Origin: Dillenia suffruticosa
Taxonomy: Eukaryota; Streptophyta; Magnoliopsida; Dilleniales; Dilleniaceae
DNA length: 64,000 nucleotides
Assembly: GCA_033439265.1 (NCBI GenBank)
Contig: JAVTVX010000030.1
Coordinates: 250,501 to 314,500 of the forward strand
Direction of reading: 5' to 3'
The translations under genes and the position numbers were made by a program. Under the pieces are notes generated by a model, which worked only from the letters and a program-made list of their open reading frames with translations, did no database searches and had not been told where the DNA came from. Of this stretch, positions 23,810 to 36,655 are shown one piece after another (position 1 is the stretch's first letter; each line of letters begins with the position of its first letter).

Positions 23810-25894
23810 TTTTGTAGATGATATGATGATCTTTGTGGAAGCAAACTATTTGTGCTTGAGCAATATTTTGAATTATCTTGAAATCTTCTCAATTGAAAGT
23901 GGGCTAAAGATAATTCTAGCAAAATCTAAGTTTTGGATTTCTTCTAAAAACCCCTGTACCTGAAATCCGCCTTAACTATTGCTAGTAAATTCTCTTTGAC
24001 TAAAAATCTAGAGACCTATTTGGGGGTGTCTTTGATCTACAAAAGAGTGGATAAGAGCACCTACAAAATATTAGAAGAATGAACCCCGACTAAACTGAGC
24101 TAGTGGAAGTCCAAACTCTTAAGTGCTACAAGTAGGAAGACCTGATCCAAACTATTTCTTATGTTATTCTAGTGTACATCATGCTAATTGTGGATCCGAG
24201 AGAGCACTTGTGATAAATTGGACAAGATGAATATGGATTTCCTTTGAGGGTTGAGGAGAAGGGAGAAGAGTCCACCATGTAAACTAGGACAAAATCTGGA
24301 AAAAGTATAGAGTAAGGAGACCTGGGTTAAGGAGAATGAGCGGAAGTAACATGGCCTTGCTAGCTAAACTTACTTGGAAGCTAATACAGGGGGATAGTGC
24401 CCTATGATGTCAGGTCATGCAGAAAAAAAATCTCAAAAAGAGAACCTTATGACCATTGGTAAAAGGCTAGAAGATTCGCCAGTTTGAAGAAGGATTCTTA
24501 GAAGTAGGGAGTGCATTAGCACGGGGACACTTAGAAATGGCCACAACATCATATTCTGGCAAGACAATTGGCTAGGGGAATGGCTGCTCATTAACCATGC
24601 CCTACCCCACCTCCCTCAAGCCTTCTGAAAAGATAAACTTAGCAATTTCATTACTAAAAGGAGGGAATGTGGTCTGACTACTTTAAGGCAAGTCCTCCAT
24701 GAAGAGAAGGTCAACTGAATTAGTGCTGTTATCATTCCCCCCACATCCTTCTTACAAGATATAGTCTTTTGTTCTGGAAATTTAAATGGCTCCTTCTCAA
24801 TCTCCTTTACTTATAAGCTTACTCAAAAGCATAAAACTCCCCACTTCACCATTGGAATCAGTTGGACTTGGGTTTTGAAACTGAAATGCCCAAAGAGAGT
24901 TAGATTCTTTATCCGGCTTGCAACCAATGATAAACTTCTAATCACCATGGAGAAAGGGAGAAGGAAGCTCACTAATGACACCTATTGCCCTATTTGTAGA
25001 AAAGAAGCCACCCTCCATATGTTAAGGGGCTGCTGTTAAGCTAAGAAGACCTGGAATTTGGTGTTCCAAGTGAAGGTAGGGGAAGCTTTCTACAACAAGA
25101 GCTCTTCTTGGCAATGGTTGAAGCATAACGGTCTAAACTCATGTCTAAAGGAAAATACTCCTTTGAGTCAAATCTTCATTGCCACTGCTTGGCACATTTG
25201 GAAGGCTAGATACAAAACTATATTTGAAAATTTTTAGCGTTCCCCAATTTTACAACTCTTTTGTTTTTGAATTTTTGCAAGAGAGAGTTCTATGGCTATA
25301 CTTTTCAATAGGCCAGCCCCCTACCATTGCCTGGCACCTTCCTAACCAAGGCCTCCTCAAGCTCAATTCTAATAGTTCAACTATTGGAAACCTTGGCGTG
25401 GCTAGTTTTAATGGCCTTATAAGGGACTGGGAAGACAAATGGATCATGAGATTCCCCATGAACATTGGCATCACCATCAGCTACATTGTAGAGCTATGGG
25501 AGATCAGAGAAGGGCTCCTGCTAGCTAACAGGCATAGTTTGCATGGTGTAATCTAGGAGTTGGATTGAGAAACTCTGTCCTCCTACCTACCTAAAGGAGT
25601 CGGCTCAGACCACCCCATGTGCCATGCTATTCAAGAATGCCACAATCTCATGCAAATGGCTGGAATTGGGGAGAAAAAGCACACTTGTAGAGAAAAGGAA
25701 TAGGTGTGTTGATTTCTAGGCCATGTTGAGACATTCAATCCACCGGAGGTTGCAGATATTCACCTCTCCTCCTCAATGCATGCAGAAGTTGCTCTTTGAA
25801 GACGAAACTGAAGTTATCAACTTTAGGGCCTAACTCCAGTTTTGTTGTTTGTTTGGCCTTGGGACTTGCCCTCCTTATGTATTAAAAAAAAATG

Positions 25895-26709
25895 AGTTAG
25901 TATGGATTGAGTGGGCTCACGAGGGATTAAGGGAAAAATGAGACCCGATCTAGCTAAAGATTGGGCTCAGAAATTCGGGCAAGGACTCAACCTAATATAG
26001 TATTAGGTTACTTTTGAAATTCTTTTTAGACCAGGTATAACCATACTTTAACAGTGGAACTAAAACCGAAACCTGATTCAAGACTGAGTTGAGCATATGG
26101 CCATGCTCAATTCTAGATATAAGCAAATACTGCTCGCTTTGCCTAACTTGCACCGAAATGGAAACAGAAAAACAGAAACGGATACGAAATAATATGAAAA
26201 AATGATAGTTTATAAAAATACAAAAAATAAAAATTTGAACAAATGCATAAATATATAAAAATATAAAATTTGTATTTAAATATCAATTATTTTATGAAAA
26301 TTATAGATTAGATATTTTTGTAATAAAAATTTAAATGATTAATTATATAATTATTAATTATAAGACAAATAATATAAAAATATAAATTATAAATAAATAA
26401 ATAAATAATTTATTAAATATGAAAAAAAATTTAAATATTTTTATATAAATATTAATTAATTTAATGAGTTGAAAATTTTAAAACACTTTGAAAATAGTGA
26501 ATTATTAGTTTTAAGAAGTATTTATGCACCATGGGGATGAAGAATTAATATTATTATTATTAGTTTCTCTGTTTTATGGTTTTTGGTTTTTGAGGGAAGG
26601 CCTGGTTTCTAGTAATGAGTCCGATGCGTTGAATTCTCGTGATCCTATTTTCTTTCTTCCCCCGCATTATAATTAGGTTTACTCGGCAAGGGCGACACCC
26701 ACTTCTTTG

Positions 26710-26753
<44 letters not shown>

Positions 26754-26839
26754 GCGACTAGGGTTATCTATCCGACTTCTCTCTCTAGGGTTTCCGAGTT
26801 TGTTGAGAGATCTCGATCTATAATTTTCGCCGTAAAAAG
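25895..26839 (+). promoter_or_regulatory. Spacer and 5' leader of the hnRNP Q-like gene
   Basis: The first 650 bases are very AT-rich and featureless. The presumed core promoter and leader begin around 26600. A (CT)20 tract (26711-26751) lies 90 bases before the start codon, followed by TCTAGGGTTT-like sequence (near 26785) typical of plant genes for RNA and translation proteins (telo-box-like). Confidence 0.5.
26711..26751. repeat. CT microsatellite in the leader of the RRM gene
   Basis: Perfect (CT)20 tract 90 bases upstream of the ATG. Confidence 0.92.
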
Positions 26840-29800
26840 ATGTCTCCGAAGACAGTGAAGAAGGTGGCGGGTACGGGGCAGAAGCGAGGGGCGAGAGCCA
26901 AGAAGACCCAAGTCCAGCCCGAACCAGTTCCCGTAATCGAAGAACCTGTGAGAGTCGAAGAAGAGGTGGCTGAAGTCAAGGAGGTCGTCAAAGTCGAAGA
27001 AACCATCGAAGAGAAGCCCGATTCTGATCCGGAGCCCGAGGCCGAGTCTAAATTTGAACCCCCCGAGTCGTCTTCACTTCAAAGTACACCTTCTCTCTCT
27101 CTTAATCTTCCTTGAGATTCAGATATATACTTATGCCAAAGGTTGATTTTTTTTATGCTGATTTTGATCTTTTGTTCATTGTTTTTGTTGCCTTCCTAAA
27201 TGTTTTTCTTCTTTCTGTTTTCATATGGAATTTTGTGCTGTGTGGGCTATCATGGGTTTCGAATTTTCTGATGATTATGACTTTTCTTAATGATTCGTGA
27301 TCTTAAGTGTTATTGCAGTAGCTTTTTTTTTTTTTTTTTGGTTTCTCAATGTTTGTGTTATTTATTTCTCAAAGTGTTCTTTGTTCTTGGAGTAGGATTT
27401 TGATAGTCTATAATTGGGGTATTAGTGGTGCTATGTCATGATTGTCGAAATTTCTTAGTGGGGTTATTAATTTTATGGAAGAGTGTTTAAGATGAAACTT
27501 TGTTGATCATGTTGTTAAAAATTATGTGGTATTCATGCCTTTCCTCTCCTATAGGCGCCATGTATTTAGCAGTGCCCTTTGGAGCTTCAAAGGAATTTTA
27601 ATTTAGGTGATTTACTTGAGAAAGAAATGAGAGGGAAATAAGTCAAGCTGATTAAATATGATATGATATGTAAGCCAAGTTGTTGGCTATTTCCACATGG
27701 AACCTGCAATTTATGTTGGCGAATTCCCTTTTTTTGCATCTGTTTGTTGAAGGTGCTAAGCATTCCAACAGCCTTAGAGCCGCATATAGCCCAAAATGCT
27801 TGTAGGGTAGGAATGAAGTGCAAAAACCTTTATGTTGCAAAAATAAATGTATTTAAGGCTTAGATCACTCACAAACCAAGATATCCATTTTAAATTCAAT
27901 AAAATGAACCTGTAAATATCAATGTATGTATATATGTATGCACGCTCATGTGTCAGCAAAACGTTTTTTTATACATCTCTCTGCCACGCAGGTATAACAA
28001 TTATCTATTTCCTAAATGTTAATAGTCCAATGAAATAAAATAGAATAAACATTATGTTTCAGTATGCTTAAATCTCAAGCATGCAAGAAATCAAAGAGGA
28101 AATATATAAAAGGATGAAATGATCAGAGTGGAGAGAGAGATCAAAAGAAGGAAAAAATGCAGAGAAAAAAAATGAAGAATGGGAAAAGGGCATATTTGGA
28201 CCAAAAAGTAACATTGTATGGTCAAGAAGGTGTTTTATTTGGGGGGGGGGGGTGGAGATAAGAACGCAAAATGCCTCGGAAGGATACTCATTAAACTTAA
28301 ATTCCACAGAGGGACTCACCTGGTGCTTTACAGCCTTCGGCCTTGGCACAAAAGGCAAGCACCCCTTTAAGGGCGCCTTTGCCTGAGGCCCTTTGAGGTG
28401 CTAGGGTTGACCTTAAGCACCTGGTGCACCTTAGGCAACACTGGTCTAAATCATCAGGAATGGGTTTCAAGCTGGCTGATCTGCTTTTTCAGCATAGCAT
28501 TTGAAGATTAATGAGTGATGCATATCAAAACCTTGCTTCTCTATCTGCCTTATTCCGTGACCTTCTCTTGATGATATCTATAACATGATGAGAATTTAAG
28601 AAAAGTTTTGTCTTTGACTACTCGAACCTTTCAAATTGAACTATCACTGTCATATTACATTTTTTTTTCTTTTACCTTAAATAAGATAAGACTGATGATT
28701 TGAAATCCTGCGGCTATATCTGGGCAATATCAGCAGTTATGCATTAACTTGACTGTTGATTTATTGATTTTATCATACCTTTTAAAGGTCTCTAAGATCA
28801 TTATATTTGTGAAAGCTTAATTTGCGACTTCCAACTTAAAATCTGGACATGCAACTTTGAGTTTTCTAGCTTTTCATAGTGACATAAGGATACAGAACAG
28901 AACTTTATACCATATAGGTGCGGTTTTGTGGTAGGTGTTTGTTACTACATGCTTTCTTAAATTATAGTTTTCCTGCCTGTTAATTTGGCAGAGCAAGATG
29001 ATGTAAAAGAGCCTTTAGATGAATATGAAAAGGCTGAACGACTAGAGTTGGATGAGCCTGATTATGAGCCGGAAGAAGAATATAGTGGGGTGGATTATGA
29101 TGAGAAAGAAATCGAGCAAGATGACATTCAGGAGGAGGGAGATGAAGGGGAAGAAGAAATTGAGGAGGGTGATGTAGGTGACGAGGATGACGCTGGTGAT
29201 ATGGTTGAAGAGGATATGGAGGATAAGGAGGAAATTGAAGGCGAAGAAGATGAGCATACTGGAGAGGAGCATCTAGGCATAATTGACGCAGAGGAAGAGG
29301 AGCACCATGATGTAGTCAATGAGCGGCGCAAACGCAAGGAGTTTGAGGTATTTGTTGGAGGTTTGGATAAAGATGCAACTGAGGATGATCTCAGAAAAGT
29401 GTTCAGTGAAGTTGGTGAAGTTACTGAAGTGAGGTTGATGATGAATCCTCAGACTAAAAAGAACAAGGGGTTTGCCTTCTTGCGTTTTGCAACCATAGAG
29501 CAAGCAAAACGAGCTGTCACAGAGTTGAAAAATCCTGTGGTATCTTTTTAAGCTTATAATGTATTTGTGGTGCTAAATTTTGCCTCATATTTTTATTCAC
29601 TACATTAATTATTTTTATGTACCAACCCTGATATAGGTCAATGGGAAACAATGTGGTGTTACTCCTAGTCAAGACAGTGACACCCTTTTTGTTGGTAACA
29701 TATGCAAGACATGGACAAAGGAAGCTGTAAGTTGAAATTATGTTATCATTTGTCACTTAAAAGCATCCACCTATATTTCTCAGTGGTTATAAGGAATAAT

Positions 29801-32426
29801 TGTTTTCGTCTCTTCTTATTAAATGTGGTTCCAGTTGAAAGAGAAGTTGAAGCATTATGGAATTGAGAATTTTGAGGACCTGACGCTGGTTGAAGATAGT
29901 AATAATGAGGGAATGAATCGTGGGTTTGCATTTTTGGAATTCTCTTCTCGTTCTGATGCTATGGATGCCTTTAAGCGCCTTCAAAAAAGAGATGTTGTGT
30001 TTGGAGTTGATAGGAATGCAAAGGTCTCTTTTGCAGATTCTTTCATTGACCCAGGAGATGAAATCATGGCACAGGTAAAGGAATGACACATTATGTATCT
30101 TAATTTTTGAAGTATGGACGTTCTTAAGTCAGGCATATGAATTTTTTTTGGAACAAAAATATTTAGCAATTCTAATATATTCCAGAGGTTATGCATCTAA
30201 TCACAGAATTATTTATTATTTTCTTGATCTTTCTAGAGTTTATAGTCTTGGTTTCATACATTGAAAATTACTTCTAGTCTTTGCGTTGATAGGATGTCAA
30301 AACCCTCTGCAAATGCTTGCCCACTGGGGAAGTATCAAACCTTGGATTGGAAGGTCTTGATGCCAAGGTTGTTCCATGGACCTAGTTGGCATTTTACCTT
30401 TTTGTTTAGTTATTATCCTTCATAGGATTTTGACCATCTGTTCTGCATGTAGGTCTATTGTCTTTGTTTTCAGTGGAAAGGATTTACTTAAAGGACTCTG
30501 ACTGGCTCAGATGATTTTTGACTTATTTAGCGTTTGTGCATTTTTTACGTTAGATCCTTTTTTTCCCCCTTTGCTGTGGCTGGTGCTGATGACAGGTGGT
30601 CAAAAATTCAGGTCAAAACAGTTTTTGTGGATGGGTTGCCATCTTCGTGGGATGAAGATCGGGTCCGTGATCTTCTCAAGAAATATGGAGAGGTTGAAAA
30701 GGTTGAGCTTGCCCGTAATATGCCGTCTGCTAAGAGGAAGGATTTTGGTTTTGTTACGTTTGACACACATGATGCTGCTGTAACGTGTGCTAAAAGCATC
30801 AACAATGCAGAACTGGGTGACGGAGATAATAAGGTTTTGTTGCCATAGTTGATTTCGGATCTTGTACTTTCTTTTTTTTTTTTAAATTACCCTATGGACA
30901 AGCAAGAATATTGGGCTTTCGTTGCATGTAGCATTGTCTGATTGTTTCATTTTTTTTTCTTTTTTTTTTCCAGGCCAAAGTCAGGGCTAGGTTGTCAAGA
31001 CCACTTCAGAGAGGCAAGGGAAGAATTGCTTCTCGTGGGGATTTTTGGGCTGTGCGTGGGGCTGGAAGACCCCTGAGGGGTTCTTGGGGACGCCCATTAC
31101 CACACGGCCTCCCTGGGCGTATGCCGAGAGGAATTGGGCCTCGTGTCCCACCTGTTGCTGATCGTATGCTAAAGAGGCCATTTGGAGTACGAGATCGACG
31201 TCCCCCTGTGGCTATGCCTGTGAGAGGCAGGCCTGTTGCTCCTTTATCAAGGGCTTATGATAGGAGACCACCTGGTATGCATTTGGTTCTCAAAAGGATC
31301 CTACTAACACATCTCTTATTTGGATTATTTAAGTTTTTTCTTCTCTTGATAGTTCCTTCATATCCAAAAAGTGGCTTGAAGAGGGACTATGGTCGAAGAG
31401 ATGATCTTCCTCCAAGGAGCAGAGCTGCTGCTGATTATGGTTCTAGAATTCCTCCTGAGAGACGCCCGACATTTAGAGAGGAATACACTTCCCGTGGAAC
31501 TGGCTACCTGGATCTGCCAAGAAACAGTTCTCATGCTGCACCTAGGAGAGCTTTTGTAGATGATGGTTATGGACAAAGAATTGAAAGGCCTCCACCACAC
31601 TACCGAGATGGACGCCCACGTGATTATGACTCGATTTCTGGATCAAAACGTCCATACTCTGCAATGGTTAGTTGTCTCTGAACATTTGGGAGCACCAGTT
31701 CGTCCAGTTTTCCACTTTGTAATGTTGATTCAACTATATATGGTCCTTGCATTGGATTTTTCCTCACCATTGTTATATATTAAGGATGATGTCCCTCCTC
31801 GTTATGCTGACGCGAGTGTACGCCCCTCAAGGGCTCGTTTGGACTATGAATATGCCGGGGGAGCTTCACAATATGGAGATGCTTATGGTGATAGGTTTGT
31901 ACTAAATTGTTGGGGACTGCTTCTTTCTAATCATGTTTGCTGCAGTGTCTTAAAATCATTTTTATGATTGATAGGCTTGGGAGATCAAATATGGGCTACG
32001 GTGGCAGTAGGAGTAATGTCTCTAGCCATGATTCGCATGGGCTCTATAGCAGTCGTCAGGGTATGGGCTATGGGGCAGGTGCGCCTTGCACTTCATTCAA
32101 GATAAAATATTTCACTCTTCTTCATTTATATGACATCCTTTTGTTGCTAAGTTGCCATTTTGCTTCTACGAGTAGGTACCTTTGGTGGTAGTGATGCTGG
32201 TGGGATTTACTCCTCAAGCTTTGGAGGCGATTACATGCCTCGTGGCTCGGATGTGCGCTTCTAATATTCCCTGGGTTGAATTAATGTGGATGTTGTTATG
32301 ATTATACTAATGCATGTATTTATCCTGCAGGTTGGTGGTAGCTCGTACTCATCCATGTATCCTGGTCGTGGATTGGGTGGCAGCAGTTACATGGGTGGTA
32401 GTGGTGGTTCTGGATCTTACTATTGA
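26840..32426 (+). CDS. hnRNP Q/R-like RNA-binding protein with three RRMs
   Basis: A nuclear RNA-binding protein of the hnRNP Q/SYNCRIP type, closest by layout and position to Arabidopsis At2g44710. Eleven exons join in frame: 26840-27083, 28992-29539, 29637-29726, 29835-30074, 30612-30833, 30974-31274, 31353-31666, 31785-31894, 31975-32078, 32176-32252, 32331-32426. All borders are GT-AG and the product is 781 residues. Order: a basic then Pro/Glu-rich start; an acidic region (about 95-190) rich in Glu and Asp; RRM1 (about 199-275, RNP2 VFVGGL, RNP1 NKGFAFLRF); RRM2 (about 280-365, LFVGNI and NRGFAFLEF); RRM3 (about 377-450, VFVDGL and KDFGFVTF). An Arg/Gly/Pro/Tyr-rich tail follows, with GRP and RPP repeats, ending GGSGGSGSYY. 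RNP aromatic residues are intact, so RNA binding is expected. The start is the first ATG after the CT-rich leader. No break was seen; expected functional. Arabidopsis LIF2 is a shorter relative. Confidence 0.92.
27084..28991 (+). other. Long first intron of the RRM gene
   Basis: A 1908-base phase 1 intron with GT donor and AG acceptor. T-rich and otherwise plain, it holds one GC-rich repeat-like patch (28330-28445). Open frames in it have no family resemblance. Confidence 0.85.
28330..28445. repeat. GC-rich imperfect palindromic patch in intron 1
   Basis: The segment contrasts with its AT-rich surroundings and contains AGGCAAGCACCCC facing GGGCGCCTTTGCCT, and CACCTGGTGC at both its ends. It may be the remnant of a small inverted-repeat element. 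No target duplication was identified. Confidence 0.35.
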
Positions 32427-33201
32427 GGTAAACAGATGTTTGTTATAAAATGCCTGCTGCATGTAGGTTGCTTATTCTTGTCCCAATCTGTTTGTTGTTG
32501 CTTATTCTGGCCCCAATCTGTATGTTGTCTAAAGAGATATGCTGCTAGAGGCATCATATTCCTTTGTTTCTTCTAAGAGCAGTGAATGATGATACTGGAG
32601 CGGCATGGTCACATGTGAATTTGTTTATGGAACAGATTTATCTTGACAAGAGGCTGCTATAGGATCTGGATTACAGTTTGGCATGCCAAGCACAAGTAGC
32701 CTCTTATACAGGTTGAGGAAAAAGTTTTGGCCCTTTGGGTTGAAGTAGAACAATGTATTGCTCCATATGACTTAGATCTCTAGATGAGTGATTCTGTGGA
32801 GTTATGTTTTTCTGCTGTAAGGAGCTGGAGTTGCTTGGAGCTACAAAAAGGATGTGCATAGTATTTGGTACTTATAAAATGTAGTTGTTTATTTGTTCCA
32901 TTTCAAGAAATATTCTGAAGGACAAGGTGGTATGTTTTAATATCTTCTAAATGGACAAATATTATCACAAGAACTTGAGGTGCTTGATTGTGGTTAAGGA
33001 CCAATTAGCACTCCGTGTTAAATTTGATGGATCACTTTTGACCAAGAATGCAAGTGGCACTGACCTTATATCTGCTTTGAAGTGGCCAATGTGTACCTAA
33101 TCTACATGAAGGAATCATAAGAAGAAACCCATCAAATGGAATTTGATTGTACTATTTATATGGTGAAGGCCAAGCAAATTCAGTATTCAATGGATTAAGC
33201 A

Positions 33202-33232
<31 letters not shown>

Positions 33233-36200
33233 CCAAACATCTGGTCATACATTTAAGTCAAATTTCCCCCTTAGCATATATTTCTTCAATGGAATAAGTT
33301 TATGTTCTTGTGGGACCTGAAGGCGTGAAAAATGGTTACCATGCTATTGTGTTTGATTACTAACATGAAGCTTGCCACCACTATTCTGTTTGAAACTAAC
33401 TCGAAGCTTGTCCATAAGTGAAAAATGGATAGAGTTGAGATTGTTAGAGTGTAATCTTAAAAATTTGAATCTGTGCGGACGAGGAGCAACTAATGGAAGT
33501 ATAATGGAATTTGATTAGCATGTTAGGCCATGACAATCTTGCTAATTATGATTTTGTGGAGGCATTTGGTTTTATCGTTTTTTGAGATTTGTGTACATAA
33601 TGGCAAAAAAAGTTGAGATAGTCTCACTGCTGAGTTTTTGTTTTGCAACCAAGTGATGCTTCATCAAAATTGTGAAGCTTGACCTTCAATAGTCTAGCAG
33701 TAAAGGGCGAAGTCCAATTTGAAGTGGAAGCTATTTTATGCTAATTATCTCTAGTATAGATCATATTTTTGCCCCCCCCCTCTCAAAGGACTAAGGACCA
33801 CTTCTGTTCCATCTGATGCATTTCGTATGTGAGACTTTACCATTTGCAAATTGCAAAATGATAGATTTTGGAGATACATGGTTTCACTTGTTCCCACACT
33901 TGGTTTTTTGGATCTTGTGGGTCTGCCACCAATGTGCTATTTTATTCTATTTTGCTCACGGTTTCCTGTTTTTAGTATATCTGTGCTCATGTCGGATTTT
34001 TGGAACCTAATTGTTGGGAAAAAGCCTACACATGCAATGTGAGTTCTGAAACAATGATTGTATGCATAATATCATGTCCTGATTAAGGTTCTTGTTGCTT
34101 GTTTAGGGATGGATAATTGTTATTCCCTTGGGTTGCATACGATCCTCTTAGGCATAGGGTGGGAATGGGGATGTGAGATTAGGTTCTGCTCTATTTCTCT
34201 AGTCCATGTATTTAGGTAGCTTATATTTTAGACTGGCTATTTTGGGATGGTTGATTAGCTTGCTAACTAGATAGAGTTGAATAATCATGATTAAAACGGG
34301 AGGCTGTTCTTAAAGCGTGGGCTGTTAAAATGAGGGATTCTATGCCAACTTTTAAGTATTGTTGTTGCCTAAAGTATTTGCTGATACTGTCCTATATCTT
34401 CTATGAGGTCGCATTTTAGAGTTGTATTTGATAAAAATTGCCATGCAACTATTCCTTTTTAGTAGTTTGGAAATGGACCCTGTTAAGAAAGGCTCATAAG
34501 CGTTGCTTCTAGCAGTCAGAGTTTATTAATATGCATAGCTTCTAGCAGTCTGAGTACTTCTATGACTTGGTTCTTTTTGCCTCCCCAAAGTGGACTTGGT
34601 TACTAGAAAACTCTCAAAATAATGATTTCTTCTTCAATTGCATCCCATGCCTTTCTATGGACTCGGTTATGCAAAAATAATGATTTGTATGTTCTTGTGG
34701 TTTCGGAAATTTGGAGTTATTAGATCTCCTGAGCTTTGGCATTGGTTTACCCTTGTATGGCAAAACTGCATTGTCAGGCCTACATGTTGGATATTGTTCA
34801 CTGTAAAAAGGATAGCATGACCATGATCTGCTTTTTCTAAAGTCAATTGTCAGAAAGGTTGTGATTTCCAGATTGTTAGTTACGGGAAGCAGTTGAAAAG
34901 ACCATTTCTGATTTTGGTGTCAATCATGGTTGTGTGTGCTTCTCCTGTTGTATGTTGCGTTTGTGTTTTGTTAACTACACTTACCTAGTAATTGTCAAAT
35001 TGCAAGTGGGTACCCATCTGGACTTGGGGCTAACAATGGGTTATCACATTTGGGGTCCTAACTGCCCTGGTAAGCCCTACAAGAGATTTGACTTTAGTTG
35101 TACGAGTGCTTTGATTTTTTCTTTTGGTGGCATTTTGGTGCTCGCTGTCTCTCTCTCTCACGTAAATGTTTCTTGGGATGAGTCCATCCAAAAAGATGTA
35201 ATGAGGCTTTTGCTCTGCAAACATTGTAAGGGAAGTGTGAAATCATGAAGTAAAATGGTGCCGAAAATGGTGATGCCATTATGCTATTTCGACAATAACT
35301 GTTTAGAAACTTTGTTTTGTGTGAAATGAAATTGATAATGCTCTAGTATGTACTTTGGGAAATCAGTGTCCATTTTTTAGAACCTAAAAAAGAATGATGA
35401 TCAGGTTGCGTGTCTCAATTTTGTCGGCGTAGCAAGGCACACGGGGAAATGGCTCCGCCTAGTGTTGCCACGTCCATGTGCAGCTGTACAAATTCACCAA
35501 CCATCAAGCACCTCACCAAACTTTTCTTTTCTTTTTTTTTTTCTGAAATGGTTCACTGAACTTGGTTTATGATATAAATAAGGTCACTTAGACCGCTTTA
35601 CCTACCAGAATAATGACGTGACATTCTACGTAAACAAAGCATATTGGCATGTAATATCCAATTATTATACAAATGCTAATACTTAGGTATTATGTGGCAT
35701 ACTATGTGGATGCCTCGTGTGATTAAAATTTCTGACGTTTCTCTGTAGGATACGATATCACTAATTGGCCATGTGGTTAGAGTGATCTAATTGAGACTTT
35801 TTGAGTCAAATTTGAACAGTTATTTTAGAGAAGGTGAAGTTGGATGAAATACTTTGAGAGTTAGTTAATGGTTGGGTGACCTGATTTTTTCCCTCAAGAA
35901 CGTCATGTCAACATGGAACTGATGCCCAAACAAAAACTAGAACCGCCCCCCCTCCCCCTCCCCTTCCCCCAATAAAAAACCAAAAAAAAGAAAGGCTAAC
36001 AAGAAAAGTGGTGCTCAAAAGCTCATAGGAGGAACGAAATATTATATATATAGATACAGATACACAGATACGGATATACCTGTTCGTATGCATGCATTGC
36101 TTTTATGTAAGCTGATAAGTAAAGTGGTAATTGTGAGGAAACGATCGAATCCTGTGTGCATGGTGTTGTTGAATTCTCTGCATTGTCGGGTAAGGTGAGA

Positions 36201-36479
36201 CGGGGGGGACTACGATAACAGAGAGATTTCATGAAAATGTAACCACAGACGCGGAGACGATGACCCCACACCAATCCGCGAAGTTGTGGGTTGCTTTGTT
36301 TATTTTTTTACATTGGATTTTTGGGGGCTCCCCGGGGGGTTGGGGGGGAAGTAAAAAGATTTTTCTTTTTCATTTTTGCTGCTTTATTTTAACTTTTTGA
36401 TAATAAACAAAGAAAGGAAAAGACAATCATCGTGGTTGCCCCCGTTGTCAAGAAACTTTCTAATTATGATAATAAGTTT

Positions 36480-36655
36480 GAATCAATGTTAAATTGATTT
36501 AATGAAATACGACGTTAAATCCATTAATTAAAATTTTGAGTTTCATTCATGATTTAAATATGAATTAGATTATTTTGGAAAGGTAATTTTTTAAATGGGT
36601 CACTGTAAATTTCGAACTAAATTAGTTAAAATATGAATTTAAATACCGGTTGGTA
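36480..36655 (-). repeat. Dispersed 160-bp repeat, copy C (inverted)
   Basis: The reverse complement follows the same order as 1279-1437 and 1519-1681: CTAAT..AGTTCG, ACAGTG.CCCATTTAAA, TAATCTAATTC, then AATTAA.GGATTTAACGTC and a terminal ATTGAT. Many C-to-T type differences make this copy more AT-rich. Confidence 0.45.

Larger units (their letters stand above)
22985..25894 (+). mobile_element. 5'-truncated L1-type LINE
   Basis: Recognisable in order are the end of the endonuclease (KTDGDHNPILL near 23090, KRSFKFEAA near 23150) and the reverse transcriptase (FHPHLIKLTMSAVTNREIS near 23370, GNSLSPYHFIMVMEKLTYMI near 23480, FVDDMMIFVEAN near 23814). These are followed by a zinc-finger-type C-terminal part and an RNase H domain (LLKLNSNSSTIGNLGVASFN near 25355, IVELWEIREGLLLANRHSL near 25485), then a short A-run at 25885. 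An RNase H domain behind RT is typical of plant L1 elements. The 5' half of the endonuclease and the first RT blocks are missing, and stops are frequent. The element is old, and a SINE has landed in its RT region. Confidence 0.85.

Noticed and set aside
29128-29337. Ser-rich minus-strand frame
   Set aside because: Mirror of the acidic GAN-rich coding region of the RRM gene.
34934-35248. Plus-strand frame of 104 codons
   Set aside because: Composition and hydrophobic runs look random, with no family resemblance or conserved start context.
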